Assembly: GCA_905250885.1 (NCBI GenBank)
Contig: CAJNOQ010000130.1
Location: 1-64,000, forward strand
Source of the DNA: Didymodactylos carnosus
Lineage: Eukaryota; Rotifera; Eurotatoria; Philodinida; Philodinidae
Length of the DNA: 64,000 nucleotides
Direction of reading: 5' to 3'
Below, one piece after another: positions 23,497 through 34,637 of the stretch. The stretch's first letter is position 1. Each line of letters begins with the position of its first letter. The position numbers and the translations under genes were made by a program. Under the pieces are notes generated by a model that saw nothing but the letters and a program-made list of their open reading frames with translations, ran no database searches and was not told the DNA's origin.

Positions 23497-24921
23497 GCGA
23501 AAAAATGTTCTTTGGACGAGGCAGGAATATTTTTCAAAGCGGTGAAGCGAGTTTTCTTGCGGATCAAAACCAGTGCGAAACGGTACCTCCCCGGAGAGAC
23601 TTTTTTTTTTCAGCTGTGGGTATGATCATTACCCACCGACGACGACGATCTGATCTAAGCCCAGAAACAGTAAATGATATTATTGTCATCCGTTCTGATT
23701 TCCAATAGTGACCGAGCAGAGCGAGGCGGGTTCTAAAAATGAGTCCCCTGTTCATATCTGGTCTCTGTCTCCTCGATAGGATAAATCGTCCAAAGACTAT
23801 CAAAACATGTTTGCATACACTTCGCAAGTACTTACTACGTAAACTTGACGGGGTGCTTGCTCGGTACCTGTTTTTGCTAAATTACTTGATAAGTGCCGTT
23901 TCCACTTCCAAAAAAAACACTCTGGAGATACTTTTCAAGTACATTCACTAGAGCATGGAGATGTTTTGAAATACTAGCGTGATTACTAATGACAGCGCCA
24001 CCATCGATAAGAAAGTGCTATTCTGTTCATTGTCAGTTGAGCCTAGGCTAGCTTCTTCAATAAGTACAATTAATGTATAAAAAAAACAAGAAAAACAAAG
24101 ATTCAAGACTCACTAGCTTTTTCTGTTTCAATCCTTTTTCCTTTCTATTGGTGCGTTTAATTGAGCAATGTAATTCAGATCTATTTCGGACCGATAAAAA
24201 AACGAACAAGAATGCCAGTACAACAGCCAAGCACACAAACAAGAAAAGTAAAGTAGAGTGAGTATAGTTTCTTGAAAATGTGATATCAACACTCGATGTA
24301 CAGTTTCAAATTTTTGAAATTGATAGACGTATATATGGTCTACCTTCCATTCAAGTTTTTCAACTAAATCGGCCAAGTCATTCTGCTTAAAACACTGAGT
24401 GTTACTCCTTTCTTATGAAACAGCCCATTCTGTGAGACATGCATTATACAAGAGATGTCACACTGTAAAGGCTTTCTAAAAAACTTTTGCTCGAAGAAGA
24501 ACATGAAACATCCCAATTTGCTTTTGATGCAAACTATAAAACGTGCAAGAATACGAAAGTTTCAATCTCCTCCCTTTATGATAAATTTTTTTGGGACTGA
24601 GATGAATCTCAGTTTTTTTAAGAGTCTCGGTCCTTTTAAGCAGCTTTTGAATCAACAAACATGTAAAACGCCAGAGCACACTATCATTTATCAATTCTCT
24701 ATAGCACAGATTGCCAACACCCTTTTAGACCTGACTGAGCCATCTGAATGATTTAAAGGTTCTTTTTTAGTGGAAAGGAGAGACTTCAGCTGTCGCAAAA
24801 ATATTTTCTGATGGTCAAGAATAAATTCAACTGACAAAATTCGCGAATTGAAACATGTCAGCAATCCAAGATATAGCCATTTATACTCACAAATATACTA
24901 TAAGTTTTAGATTTGTAAATA
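23497..24921. other. Upstream region of the PBX-type gene
   Basis: No exon or repeat was recognised. Overlapping open frames of 60-100 codons on both strands look like chance. The last few hundred bases should hold the PBX promoter or 5' leader, but no clear site was found. Confidence 0.35.
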
Positions 24922-27900
24922 ATGGATCAAATGCATCAGCTTTGCGCTCCATACGGTGCTGTTCTTACGCCGTTGACAGCATTATCAAGTTCAACTGGAT
25001 ATAACCTATATGAAAATGCACATGATGTTCAACCGACAGGCGTGAAACGATATGAGATCAACGATATGCTACAAAAAATTATGTCAATTGTAAATGAGCG
25101 ACTTGATGACGCACAAGAAAGGTGTGTGACATATATTGTAGATATAACGAAATGTTTAAATCTGTAAGTTTTTAATAAAATAATAATTTCACTTTTTTTT
25201 AGAAAACACGCTTTCAATTCACATAGTATGCAACCAGCATTTTTTCAAGTGTTATGTGAAATTAAAGAAAAAATAGGTAAAATGTTAATAGAATTCAATT
25301 CAGATTGTTTATTTACATGATAGTTTTCATTTAGCTATCAATCTACGTCATTTGCCTGAAGATGAACCATCCGATCCTCAATTAATGCGTCTTGACAATA
25401 TGTTAATGGCTGAAGGTGTATCATCGAGCTCGTCAACAGCGATGAATGCTGTGAACGCTTCAGTGAATGGCACAAGTGGACACGGTAATAATGTAGATAG
25501 TGATTCAGCTTTGGATCATTCAGATTATCGTGCAAAATTGGCACAAATTCGACAAATATATCATGTTGAATTAGAAAAATATGAACAACATTGCAACGAT
25601 TTTTGCAGTCATGTAGTGGTAAGAAAAAATAAGGTTTACAAATATTTATAATTATGTCTAGTTATATTTATTATATTCAAGACATTACTACGTGAACAGA
25701 GTCAAGCTCGTCCGATTACAGCCCGTGAAATAGATCGAATGGTCGACATTATTCGTAAAAAATTTAGTTCGATACAATTACAATTAAAACAGTCGACATG
25801 TGAAGCTGTTATGATTCTACGGTCAAGATTTCTCGATGCAAGGTACCCTATACACTAGATGTTTGTTAGTGTTTAATTTGCTTTATTTTATCTTTATTTT
25901 CAGACGAAAACGTCGAAATTTTAGCAAAACAGCTACGGAAGTATTGAATGAATATTTTTATTCACATTTGAGCAATCCTTATCCAAGCGAAGATGCCAAA
26001 GAAGAACTTGCTCGAAAATGTGCAATATCTGTCTCTCAAGTAAGTGTTTGTTTAGTTCTAAGTACAAAAAAAGTGTTCAACAGATTAATTGGTTGATTTT
26101 TATTTTGGTAATAACAAGACTGACAATTTGAACATGTGAACACAGATAAACATACAATAAAAACAGAAGCCTTTAATTTACATCAAAAACCGGTTACCGG
26201 GAAAGCAAAAAAAGTGCGATGCACACATAAATCTTGCTACCCTTTTCATAGTTGGAGATGTTGCCTTAATTTTATTTTAAAACTTCTAATAGTGATAGAT
26301 GAGACAACTGCTTCGGATAGAGTTTAATTCCAATCTCGAGCTGTTTGATATAAAAAAGATTGTAAAACAGTCTCCGTTCGAGCAAAAAAACTTCTACCTG
26401 TCTTGAGTGTTGTGCTAACCTGTTTGATCATCTTGCTGTATCTAACCGAATTAGACTCAATCGAGAAAGTGGGAAGTGCCCATTTAGGATCTTGAAGATG
26501 AACCATCCGATCCTCAATTAGTGCGTCTTGATAATATGTTAATGGAGAGTTTCATCAGTACTGTTTATATGGTTTTCTAAGATAAACTATTAGACTCTTA
26601 AGATGTTAACACATGTGTACTCAGTACAACAATACTTTATTTTTTCTAACTTATATTAATTGTTCTGTTATTCCATGAAAATTTAATCATTTGTATTTCT
26701 TTTCATTTTTAGGTTAGCAAGTGAGTAGTTTATTTATATTTCGAGATCTTTCTTTGATCTAAAGAAAGTGATGTTTCACTAATCAGAGATGGATGAATTA
26801 TCTGAGTCATTTTCTAAAGTTTAACATTTCTAATTCACTTTTGCTAGAACGACTTTTAGATCGCCTCTAGATCTTCAATCTTGCCATGTTCTTAAAATAT
26901 TTTCTCTCTCTCTGTCTTCTTCTTGTATATAACAAATACAAGAAACACACTCATACTAATAAGAGTTTCATATGACTGATTCAAGTCAGTTTTTCAAGTT
27001 TGTGGAGTCTTTCACTTCGAGTCCAAATTATGACTCATTTACTCGTCCATCTCTGTCACTAATATTTATTTCTTGTATAACATGAGTAATTTATTTGTTT
27101 AAAGTTGGTTTGGCAACAAGCGCATCCGTTATAAGAAAAACATAGGTAAAACGCAAGAAGAAGCAAATATGTACGCAGCTAAAATTGCCTCACAAGCTGC
27201 TCGACAAGGACGTAGTGGTAGAGAAAGCCCAGGTAAGAACTTATCATACAATTTAAACTTTCTTATTCTACAATTTTGTAATTATAGATTATTAATTTAA
27301 ATCAAAATATTGAACAATATAATTTTATCTTGCCATGCTCAAACCGATATGATGATTATAAACCCCATTTAGTTAAGGACTATAAGTTTTAAAGACTATT
27401 TTTATTTCATTTTAATGTTGTCTTGAAATGTATATAACTGATTCATAATATTCATTTGCCTTCATTTCTGCCTGTCTACTTTGTTCATGTTGTTGTTTTT
27501 TTAATCTCAGATATTTTTGTGGGACGGGTAGATCTACATATTGAATACTCACTTCTTTTTTTTTATCTTAACCAATTGTTTGGTAACGAACAATTAGACA
27601 AATTTTATTGAAAATCAAAATCGAATTATACTGAGTTATGTTGATGTTGTTGTCGTTTTTTAATCGTGTACTAATCTCATTTGGTTATTTTTGTATATAA
27701 AGTTTCCGCTATCTCTAATTTTATTGACATGTTTTATTTTGTTGCATTTATTAAAGCATTTTTGTTTTCGACATTTTTTGTCGTTTTTTTTTGTTTTTTG
27801 ACAATTATTTGTAACGGTCTTTCTTCTTTTTTTTTGTTTAAAAAAAGTATTAAATATGGATAGTTGAAATATTGAGTATTTATCTAATCATTATTACTAT

Positions 27901-30900
27901 TTGTGTTTTTCGAAAATCTTTTTTTTTTTGTTTATTGTTAGAATAAAAATATTTGCGTGTGTCATTATGAACTGAACTATATATTATAGGAAAATTGCAC
28001 GTAATCAATTTCAACCTACATCAGAAAGTGTCAATTGTTTAAAATGTCATTGTTAGCACCATTGTATTCGTTACTAAATCATTTTCTGATTAATCAATTA
28101 AAATCAGCCATTAAACCATAATGGTCGGATGGAAAAATATTCGATAATGAAGTTGTACGATTATTCATCGTAGCTGTTTCCAATTGCATTTGTTCTACAC
28201 ATTTATTACCAATTATTTCAATTTGTGCTGGTTTTCTCACTGAACTTGCAATCATAATTCGATCAAGTCTTGACGTAGTCTTGGGATGATTTTTTAGCAT
28301 TGTATTTGTCGATGTATCAAATGTCCATCCTAAATTATTTGGACCTTTTACTGTGGGCCAAACATCGAGCCAATTTGAGAGTAATGTCATATGCTCTACC
28401 TAAAATAGTCGAAAATGACATGAAATATTATTTATTATCAGACGGTATTTATATATTTTGGTCTTCCAAAACTGATCATCCATATTAATGAACTTACATT
28501 TTCTGAGCCATTTGCATCGAAATTAAAATCACCCATTAGCAAACACGTTGTATGTTGATCATCGGCTGTATACGTCTCAAATATGGATTTACAAATCTTC
28601 AATTGTTGTGAGCGTGCCTCTCGACTATTCAGTGATTCCAGATGAACGGTACCCACTAGTATAGTCTCTGTTCCAAATTTTAACTGTGTAAATAAAAGTG
28701 ATCGACCCATTCTCGTTGGAAATTCAACTATTAACAGTTGTCTGAGACATAAATCTTTCTGAATTAACATTACAACACCATATCCCTGTTTACCATTAGA
28801 GAATGTACTTGCATCAACATCACTTATCATATATCGCTGTTGTACCCACGATTGTGAAATTAATTGTTGTAAAATTGGATACGTCACTAAAATGATTAGT
28901 CTATTATTTAAAGAACTACGAAAGAAAAAAATAAATACTTACTTTCTTGAAGACATATCACGTGGGAATTTGAATTGTTTAAAATAACTGAGAGACTTTG
29001 AAATCGAAATGGTTGATGAGATTGATCAAACCAAATATTGTATGTAACAACTCGAAAGGATGAAATATCTTTTGGTTGTGTATCTTGTGACCTTGATGGA
29101 TCATAGCTCTTCCACTGGTTAGAATTTGAATCGTAACGCCAAACAGGCAGGGTAGATGAGTTATACTGTGAAGCTAAAATACACACAACCAGTTAGTCTA
29201 ATAAACGTGACAATGAACAAGATAAATGCTGCTTTTCTATCATTACAATTAGAGAGATTTAAAGAGTTATCTAGTGGTATTTTTCGAACTTAAAGGATAG
29301 TTCAAGTCTGGCTATCTCAGTTGAGCGATCATTCGTCGTTCACAGAAATTTATTGAAAGGAACCTTTTTCAATTACATGATATCTCCAAATGGCCAGATT
29401 TGAACGGAAAATGCCATAATATAAATAAAAATAAAAGAAGTAAACAAATTCGTCTAAGAATCTTTTGCTCCATTAAGCGACGATTATGAATCCAACGTTC
29501 ACATTTGACGATAAACTTGAATTGAAAACGTGGAATGATCATAAGTAGATAAATTAATAGTTTACTTGTTTGAAAATCGAAAACACAAGCCCCAGTACAC
29601 AAATTCAGCGCAAATATTAGTGTATGGCATATTTCTGCCTTTTTCTTATATATTGAGCCACTACTAATGGACTTACTACTAAATTGACTAAAAAAGAAAA
29701 ACTATTTGGTCCGATGCAATACTTTTACGGGGGGGGAAAAGGTGATTTCAGATATTTTACCGATATTTATCGTGTTTTTTTCGGTATTGATACAACTTTT
29801 TCAACATTAAATGATTCGCTTTGAGATAACGTATCAGCGAAGCAGCACATTACTTAGCGGGACGTTTAGATTAAGAAAAAAATGCTTAGAACTGTTTAGT
29901 CATAGTTTCTCGAGTCAGCAGATCATCTGATTTTGATAAGAGTCTGCTGTGCAGATGTACGTATTTGAAATCAAAACCAATTAAACATAGACTGAAGCAG
30001 TTCACTTCAACAATCCTCTTTTTTTTTGTCATTTACAAAAAACACTTTTCGAAACAAAAAAATGTCTCTTGTATGTTAGAAATTGATAGAGATTTTTGAA
30101 GAGGACACTTAAGAATGAATATTACGATGAAAAACTCAAAATCTAAGCTGTGACTACCCTTTAATCATTAAATACATACTCATATTGTCCTTTTCTACCA
30201 ATATTCAATATTATTGCTTCATTTGTTTAGCCGTTAATCTAGAAGTGTATAAGATTAAAAAAAATTTAATTTTGAATGTCACATTTCATACAGATGATTT
30301 CACATCTGATTAGCTTATTGATAGTAAGTACTATGAATGTCGCAATACGATGAATAATATAATGTCCATACACAGATTATTTACCGTTATGAAGAAAAGA
30401 ATAGAAAATACGTGTAAACAGAGAAAAACAAGATGTAACTTATATTTAAAAAAATGTTTGATTTAAGCTTGATATTTGCAGAATACACATAGAATTAAGA
30501 GTATCTCTCCTCTCTTTTTTGGTGCTTCCCGTAGAAATGCTGTGAAATAAAAAAAAGTCACTAAGGCTTCGTATTTTTAGAACTCATTGGCAATTCAATA
30601 GAGCATTTTTTCGTCTTTGTCAAGTTTTTTACTATTACCGGTCACGAATTTTCCAGAAAACTTGGCTTTTCATTGTGTCACATTACGACTCCACTTAAAT
30701 TTCATTCGATCGAGTACCATAGGTACTCAAGGTAATATGGCAGAAGTATTTTTTCGGATTTTTTTAAGACCTTTTCTGATCGAGTTATAGGAAAAATACT
30801 GAAAAACGTCTCAAAAGCCAAGTTTTTCAATCGTAGGAACCCTATAACTCGCTAAAGAAAGGTCTGAAATAAAATTCCAAAAAAATACTTCTGCAATAGT

Positions 30901-33091
30901 GTCTTGAGATCGGATGAGATTTAAGGGGCTCGTAATGTGACTCAATGAAGCCCGAGCAAAAATATAGTTTTCGAGAAAAACTCATTTTGTGCACAGCTCA
31001 CGCTTTTTTCAGGCATTTGTCGCGATGCTTATATCTCCACGAAAATTCATCGGAAAATACTGAGAGACGTCTCACTGTGAAGAGAACACTTTCTCCTATT
31101 AGACTGTGTATAAGAAAATATTTGAATGTACAGGAAAGGAGAGAAAAACTCATGAAACTAGAAAATTGAGTGTTTTTAGGTTTTGAAGAAAAAACTTAAA
31201 AAACTCAGAACGATCGTAGAATGCTGGAAGTGATGTCATTTTGTAGCCCAGCCTTTCCTCTACATTAAACTATGCTTAGCTCAAAATTCAAAATTTTTTA
31301 AAAAAGAGGGGTAAGATACCCTTCAATTTACTATAGCATTCTAAAACGTAAATAATCGAAAAATTCAAAATTAATTTTGTACGAAATACGGAATCGAACG
31401 CATGCACTTAACTTTGAGAATAAACTGCAAATCTAAATTCACTATTCCCCGTCTATATTACTGTACAGTGACTGACGTTGCGTAGTCGATTTGATATTGA
31501 TGCTAATTTTAATTGTTCTTGAGGTTTTTCGATAGTTTCAGTTTTAACATACTATGGTGTATTTAGTTTGATTGTATTGTTAAAAACTAAAGTGAAGAAA
31601 GGCAAATATGTGTACATATATCGAACAAAACAAGAAATGATAGAAAAACATCGCAAATTTGTTTTTTTAAAGTTGATTCATACCTTCTCAAACATTGCTT
31701 TGGTTATTATTAATTGCTATTTGATGACTGTCTTCAACCGATAGAAAAAAAAAAACAGATTTGATCTAGATTCGAGGTCCTAATGCGTACTATATCAAAC
31801 AGTAATATCATAAAAATGAATCGAAAAATGCTCCCCGTGCAGGAAAATCATCTAAAAAAGTTCTGTCTCTGTAATTTTACCCCTTTCTCTTCTACACATT
31901 ACACCACTCGTGCAAAGGCCTAAAATCAAAATGCTTAAAACCACAGCGCGATATTCTTTCAGAAAAAAGGAGCTAGTTAGACTTATGCTATACAGTTTTA
32001 ATAGAAATTGAAATGATTAACAGTGACATAGCCAAGATTTTCTAAAGGAAAACATTTTTCCGCCAGATCAACAATATTTCTATCTCATGTTATCTTTTTA
32101 CTCTATATCTTAGTGCTGCGATACTTCGAGACTGTTCTTATTATATTTCATTTTCAAAACAACGAAAAGTTGAGTTAAACATATAAATCTTTCTGTTCTT
32201 TATTATTTAATGTTATATTCGGTAATCTTGCTACTGAAAGTAAGAAAGGTGAAAATTTGTCTCTTCAAAACTTGAGCTGTCGATTTTTCTTCGAAAACTC
32301 GTCGATCACTTCACAAGGATTTAATATTGATGCAATAGATGACAGAAAATGTAATAAGGCGAGATTGTTTAAGTGAGTATCACTCATCCGATTCCTTAGG
32401 TCAGTTTTGATTCGTTTCAACTCCAAAAAAGTTCTTTCTACAGTTGCAAGAGATACTGACAACACGGCATAGATTTCTAGTAAAACAAAGATTGATGGAT
32501 GAAATTATTTCATATATTTTGCTGTTCGTAGAGTATCACACAATGTATTTGGTCGTTCCTATTCAGATTATTTTAGCTAGTGATCCCTCCATAAATCGAC
32601 TTCGACTTCTAATGATTTCAACTTTTCAAGCTCAATGAATTCGAGGGCTGTTGAGGAGAAGGTAATCTCGGATGAACAATATTTTCTACACACATAGGCA
32701 AACTTCTTCCCGCACTTTCGAATCCAGAGTCAGAAATTTCTTCTAGTAAGGCTGAATTATATAGAAAGTTACTATTCAATCACTGAAAATAAATCATTCA
32801 TTTGATCGAATAGTAAGTATGATATATGTATGTTTTCAATAATGAAATAACAAAAAAATGTTTACATTAATAAGTCACAATCGACACGAATAATAAATAA
32901 ATAATAAACTGACAGGTAAACCAAAAATGATGGAATCCTATTCAACGACTAGAGATTTAAGTACAGTCAATACGACATTCAACTCTTATTCACAATTATT
33001 GGGCAAGTTAGAAAATTTATCAGTGCTAGAAATGAGCACAAATGCTTTAACAGTTGAAACAGCAACAATCAATGAACAGAGAAGGAAGTGA
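24922..33091 (+). CDS. PBC-class TALE homeobox transcription factor (PBX/extradenticle)
   Basis: Inferred exons: 24922-25121, 25203-25276, 25335-25618, 25682-25842, 25904-26039, 26713-26720, 27105-27232 and, less surely, 32916-33091. Together they give 388 residues. The protein carries the PBC domain, with [19 protein letters not shown] at about 46-64, [43 protein letters not shown] and [25 protein letters not shown] homeodomain follows at about 239-302, with the three-residue PYP insertion in helix 1-2 and [14 protein letters not shown] in helix 3. PBX proteins bind DNA with Hox and Meis/Prep partners in the nucleus. Exon 6 is only 8 nt (codons for V, S and part of N). The last exon ([15 protein letters not shown] and onward) is phase-compatible and ends in TGA, but its sequence is not recognisable. 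Without it, translation would stop in the intron at about 27297. The first seven exons are near certain. Confidence 0.95.
26491..26560 (+). pseudogene. Partial duplicate of PBX exon 3 inside intron 5
   Basis: GAAGATGAACCATCCGATCC and the following bases repeat exon 3 positions 25358-25411 with about two differences in 54 bases, then diverge. No splice sites flank it and the frame is not maintained. It lies in the same orientation inside the 673-nt intron between exon 5 and the microexon. The high identity implies a recent local duplication. Confidence 0.85.
28094..29473 (-). CDS. TDP2-like endonuclease/exonuclease/phosphatase family protein with N-terminal anchor
   Basis: Four minus-strand exons: 29473-29377 (inferred start), 29173-28943, 28886-28498 and 28399-28094. 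They total about 340 residues ending at TGA. The EEP fold motifs are in order: VVTYNIWFD (metal/DNA-binding Asn), CLQE (catalytic Glu across an exon join), [23 protein letters not shown] and the terminal [10 protein letters not shown] (catalytic His). The layout most resembles tyrosyl-DNA phosphodiesterase 2 and related secreted or membrane EEP proteins. The first exon begins [16 protein letters not shown]-like sequence, a signal peptide or anchor that would place the enzyme outside the nucleus, unlike canonical TDP2. That exon is joined by phase and splice consensus only. The substrate is unknown. The gene sits antisense within the apparent last intron of the PBX gene. Confidence 0.8.
29474..30656. 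other. PBX intron 7 sequence, nothing recognised
   Basis: AT-rich, no exon or repeat with clear structure. It should include the promoter of the antisense TDP2-like gene. Confidence 0.35.
30657..30947. repeat. ~290-bp imperfect hairpin element
   Basis: Arms at about 30671-30791 and 30841-30947 are inverted copies, roughly 75% alike (CATTGTGTCACATTACGA at one end, TCGTAATGTGACTCAATG at the other). An inner inverted pair, ACTTGGCTTTT and AAAAGCCAAGT, overlaps the structure. It is non-coding, probably an old MITE or foldback. Confidence 0.65.
32262..32745 (-). pseudogene. hAT-family transposase remnant (C-terminal dimerisation domain)
   Basis: The minus-strand reading contains [20 protein letters not shown] followed by [20 protein letters not shown], matching the conserved hAT dimerisation region seen in ZMYM1-like transposases. 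Just upstream, interrupted by stops, are [32 protein letters not shown] and IRKCGKKF, further parts of the same domain order. Only the C-terminal third is present, with at least three in-frame stops, so it is a dead fragment. It lies antisense in the apparent last PBX intron. Confidence 0.85.
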
Positions 33092-34024
33092 AGTTGAACT
33101 TTTGTTACGCAACAGTGTGTTATAAACTTCAGAGGAATGTTCTTAAGATAAAAGTAGTGTTTGTGACAGTCAATCTACATACTTACAAAAGATGAAAAAT
33201 GGAGAAAAAGTACTATTGACGGAGAAAAGGTCTGTATCAAATAAATGTTACTATACTTTCGCAAAATGACTATATAATGAATTGAAAACGGATGGTACAA
33301 ATGATAATGGAAGTAACATCATTACACTGAATAACACTGGCTAGTACCGTTAATATCTGACGCATAGTTTCACCATAAACCTGTTTCTGCTAAACGAATT
33401 TCTTATTTTGTTTTATTTGTATAACTTGTGCCTATTAGTAAAAAAAGGTTTATAAATATCACCAAACAACAGATCATTATGGGAGTCACAAATTCAAAAA
33501 AATGTCATCATTTTCTCATTGTTCATCATGACGGTGAACAATGAGCAAAAATTGAGCTCTAAATTTTATTTCATTCTGAGACTTTCAAGACAATGACAAA
33601 TAAGTAATATTCCCGTGAGATTTATTGTGACGTTCTTTTGGTAAAAACTAAAGGACTACTTATTTTATACCAATTAATTTATCAACAGTAAGACTAATCT
33701 GCAGTATCTATGCAAGGCCTTTCTTTACTGTACATGTACGACTAGATATCAAGGAAAAAGAGATAAATCAAGATGCAATAGCTAGAGTCATGTTCAGAGC
33801 ATTAGCGAATCTGATTGGTTAATAAAAAGCTAAGTCGTCACGAAAACATGACTTAAGTCGGAATTAAGGATGCTGATTGGTTGGTTGTAAAGTTAATTGA
33901 GATCAGTAGTCTAAACATGGTCTAGCTATGCCATTCACTTAGTACTGTATTCGATAAAGACTTATCGGGCAAGAATATAGAAATCAATACAACAGATAAA
34001 CTCATTTTTCAAAATGTAATATAT
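33092..34024. other. Downstream of the PBX-type gene, nothing recognised
   Basis: AT-rich, with no exon-like reading frame. It probably includes the PBX 3' untranslated region if the terminal exon is right. Confidence 0.35.
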
Positions 34025-34259
34025 ATGACATCAAGAGTGGGGAAAATACGCCAACGTACCGGCCGTTTAAATAATAAAAATAAAAAAATGGCATCAGAAC
34101 AACATATGGATCGTAAGTGCTATAAATGTATCTCCAATATATTAAGCGATTCTGTGTCGGTAAAAGCTAAAACATATTTTAGAATTCGGATGTTTATGCA
34201 CCATCTTTATTCTACTCCGAAGCAGCGTTTTTGATAGACCTCTAGTGATGAGAGTCTGA
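34025..34259 (+). CDS. Possible small two-exon gene, unrecognised
   Basis: The open frame from 34025 reaches a strong donor (GTAAGT) at 34113. A TTTTAG acceptor ends at 34182, so the intron would be 70 nt, the usual size here. Joining the exons keeps frame and gives 54 residues to TGA at 34257-34259. The N-terminal half is very basic (MTSRVGKIRQRTGRL) and the C-terminal half is hydrophobic. It matches no family I know. It could be a small peptide gene, part of a longer untranslated leader, or chance. Confidence 0.3.
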
Positions 34260-34637
34260 AGTGCTCCAAAAAACCTGACTCGACTATAGTTAATCAACCG
34301 AAAAAACTTAATATTTATCACAATCCTCGCTGCTGGATAACTTTTTAAATTAAAAAAGGAGGAATATTTCTTCGCTTTCCTTCCTCGTCTAATCCCCTAC
34401 TCGAAATCGCTGCCTATATATCGTACTAAAAATATTTGATAAAAATATCACATTGTAGAAAGAAAAAGTCTTATTTCAGTTTTGAAACTTCATCTTATTA
34501 AAAGTAACTGTTAAGAAAATACAAATTATGCAATAGACGTGATAAAAATCAAAAATCAATGTAAGAAAAAAGAACGATCAACACGAGTATTGTGAAAGAC
34601 ATTATAAAAGATAAGCATTTGTAAATTAGAGCTTCTT

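Noticed and set aside
29369-29602. Longer N-terminal extension of the TDP2-like gene (77-codon open frame)
   Set aside because: The ATG at 29473 directly before the hydrophobic segment gives a typical signal or anchor; the upstream part has no recognised feature, though it cannot be ruled out.
31380-31450. tRNA-like B box (GGAATCGAACGC) on the minus strand
   Set aside because: The acceptor stem, anticodon arm and A box cannot be matched; at best a decayed relic.
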